A stretch of 64,000 nucleotides of DNA from WVZH01 sp034430425 (GTDB taxonomy: Bacteria > Chloroflexota > Anaerolineae > Anaerolineales > E44-bin32): assembly GCA_034430425.1 (NCBI GenBank), contig DAOUEK010000031.1:111602-175601 (forward strand), in the 5' to 3' direction. The translations under genes were made by a program, and so were the position numbers. The notes beneath the pieces are model-generated. The model was given only the letters and a program-made list of their open reading frames with translations, was not told the origin of the DNA and did no database searches. Shown in pieces: positions 62,695 to 64,000 of the stretch; positions within the stretch are counted from its first letter, which is position 1, and every line of letters starts with the position of its first letter.

Positions 62695-63348
62695 TTAGAG
62701 GTAATCCTTGAGATTGTGTTCGACGGCATAAGCAGCAGCTTCCGCACGATTCCGAACGTTGAGTTTGGATAGAATGCTGCTCACGTAGTTCCGTACTGTC
62801 CCTTCCCCTAGAAAGAGCATTTCAGCGATCTGTCGATTGGTTCGTCCTTCCGAGACGAGCTGCAATACGTGCATCTCTTGCTGGGTTAACTCGGCGAAGG
62901 CGGAGGCTTCTTCTTCGCGTGCTGCTTTCCGGACTTCCTGAAAGACCCGCTGCGTAACCGTGGGGTCCAACAATGCTTCTCCACGGCCCACAGCTTCTAT
63001 CGCGCGGACAAGATCGTCTCCCCCGATTTGTTTGAGAACATAACCAGCAGCGCCGGCTCGAATAGCAGAGAAAAGCATCTCGTCTTCGGCGTATGATGTC
63101 AGCATGATGACCTTAACGTCAGGAGATGTGGATATAATCTCCTGGCAAGCTTCAATCCCTGAGCCCCCTTTAAGGCGGATATCCATGACCACCACGTCCG
63201 GTTGGTAGGAATTAGTTTTCTCAATCGCCTCACGCGCTGTCGCAGCTTCAGCGACAACTTCAAAATTCGGGTGTTCATCAAGCAACGCGCGCAGTCCAAG
63301 ACGGACTACTTCATGATCGTCAACAACGAGAATTCTCTGGCGCGTCAC
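62695..63348 (-). CDS. LuxR/NarL-type response regulator
   Basis: A two-domain transcription regulator of 217 residues. The receiver has VVDDHE and phosphoacceptor Asp56 (VVVMDIRLKG). The C-terminal LuxR helix-turn-helix reads LTQQEMHVLQLVSEGRTNRQIA through GTVRNYVSSILSKLNVRNRAEA. It is likely activated by phosphorylation from a histidine kinase; the nearest on this strand is the GAF-PAS kinase at 53134-54699, but they are not adjacent. Start is GTG with a weak AAAGGTG 12 to 14 bases upstream. Confidence 0.94.
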   Translation of the reverse strand: MTRQRILVVDDHEVVRLGLRALLDEHPNFEVVAEAATAREAIEKTNSYQPDVVVMDIRLKGGSGIEACQEIISTSPDVKVIMLTSYAEDEMLFSAIRAGAAGYVLKQIGGDDLVRAIEAVGRGEALLDPTVTQRVFQEVRKAAREEEASAFAELTQQEMHVLQLVSEGRTNRQIAEMLFLGEGTVRNYVSSILSKLNVRNRAEAAAYAVEHNLKDYL

Positions 63349-63456
63349 GAATGATTAATCACCTTTCATTAGGATTCTAACCGAGTACAGGAGGGATAAC
63401 AAGCCGTTCTCGATTTATTATGTGAAGCAATCTTGTTCGAAGGGTTTAGCGAGTGG

Positions 63457-64000
63457 TTATTTCATCTCTCGTTTGTAGTCTACGAAGCGATACCCCACAC
63501 TGCGTTCAGTGAGAATATATTTTGGATTTGAGGGATCCTCTTCCAGTTTCTTGCGCAGGTAATTAATATACAGGCGTAGATAGTGAGTCTCATCGCGGTA
63601 CTCATACCCCCAAACCTTGGCCAATAACTGCTCATGCGGAACAACCCAGCCTGCATTTTGAACCAAATGGTAGAGAAGACGAAATTCTGTGGGTCGTAAA
63701 TTGACGAGCTCGCCTTCGACCCATACTTCCCGCCGGTCAAAATCCAATTTCAAACGATCATCGACCTGGATGATTTCATGCGTTGTCGTGCCGGGCATTT
63801 CGGTTCGGCGAAGCACGGCGCGTACACGACTGACGAGTTCGCGAGGGCTAAAGGGCTTGGTAATGTAGTCGTCTGCACCCAGCTCAAGTCCGCGCACACG
63901 ATCGTCTTCTTCTCCCTTTGCCGTCAACATGATTACAGGAACGGTGGAAATCTCGCGGATCAAACGCAGTGTTTCGAAACCATCCAGATCAGGCATCATA
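63457..64000 (-). CDS. OmpR/PhoB-type response regulator, N-terminus outside window
   Basis: A partial winged-helix response regulator. The visible part begins just after the phosphoacceptor Asp (MMPDLDGFETL follows it in the family). The receiver then has VIMLTAKGEEDD and the conserved Lys in YITKPFSPRE. The DNA-binding domain reads LRPTEFRLLYHLVQNAGWVV, LLAKVWGYEYRDETHYLRLYI and ILTERSVGYRF. The gene continues beyond base 64000. No gene lies in the 108 bases between it and the LuxR-type gene. Confidence 0.95.
   Translation of the reverse strand, partial: MMPDLDGFETLRLIREISTVPVIMLTAKGEEDDRVRGLELGADDYITKPFSPRELVSRVRAVLRRTEMPGTTTHEIIQVDDRLKLDFDRREVWVEGELVNLRPTEFRLLYHLVQNAGWVVPHEQLLAKVWGYEYRDETHYLRLYINYLRKKLEEDPSNPKYILTERSVGYRFVDYKREMK

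Overview
The window looks like a chromosomal segment of a Chloroflexota bacterium, most likely from the Anaerolineae. This is an inference from gene content: lipoproteins with Thr/Pro-rich linkers, a CpXC-domain protein, soluble hybrid kinases with LacI-type sensor domains, PATAN/roadblock/MglA-type signalling genes and an APC permease fused to UspA domains. No rRNA, tRNA, CRISPR array or intact mobile element was seen. Genes sit in short operons on both strands, several ended by clear hairpin terminators.

Region 1 (1-18.2 kb) is metabolic and envelope-related. It holds the end of a Rieske ferredoxin, pyruvate phosphate dikinase, a large TPR lipoprotein with a metallopeptidase-like end, an APC-UspA permease, a Thr/Pro-linker lipoprotein, a sulfatase-like membrane protein, a squalene/phytoene synthase relative, a methyltransferase paired with a transglutaminase-like lipoprotein, a hotdog thioesterase, and a MaoC-GNAT pair.

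Region 2 (18.3-40.4 kb) is the notable part: fifteen consecutive minus-strand genes over about 22 kb. In transcription order they are a receiver-roadblock fusion, an MglA-type GTPase, a PATAN-roadblock protein, an internally duplicated protein, a roadblock protein, a PATAN protein, a HAMP membrane protein without an output domain, two roadblock proteins, an IS701-transposase-like protein whose first two catalytic aspartates are glycine, a lone receiver, three large paralogous soluble hybrid kinases with LacI-type sensor domains, and a second receiver-roadblock fusion. Every element is a signalling part except the transposase-like gene, which is intact and overlaps the receiver gene by ATGA. 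I infer one signalling system in which kinases feed receivers, and receivers act with roadblock proteins on the GTPase. Its output is not visible here.

Region 3 (40.7-51.6 kb) is mostly plus strand: aldo/keto reductase, a beta-propeller lipoprotein, a small HExxH protein, MsrA with a HEAT protein, a CDP-alcohol phosphatidyltransferase, a PlsC-like acyltransferase (minus), a DRG-type TGS GTPase, a cation efflux protein, an orphan ABC ATPase, an HD hydrolase and small unknown proteins.

Region 4 (51.7-64 kb) holds a CpXC protein, a GAF-PAS histidine kinase and a class III aminotransferase in one minus-strand group, then an acyl-CoA ligase, FtsH, a Hanks-type kinase, an SH3-like protein, a DUF971 protein coupled to an unknown protein, a LuxR-type regulator, and an OmpR-type regulator cut by the window edge.
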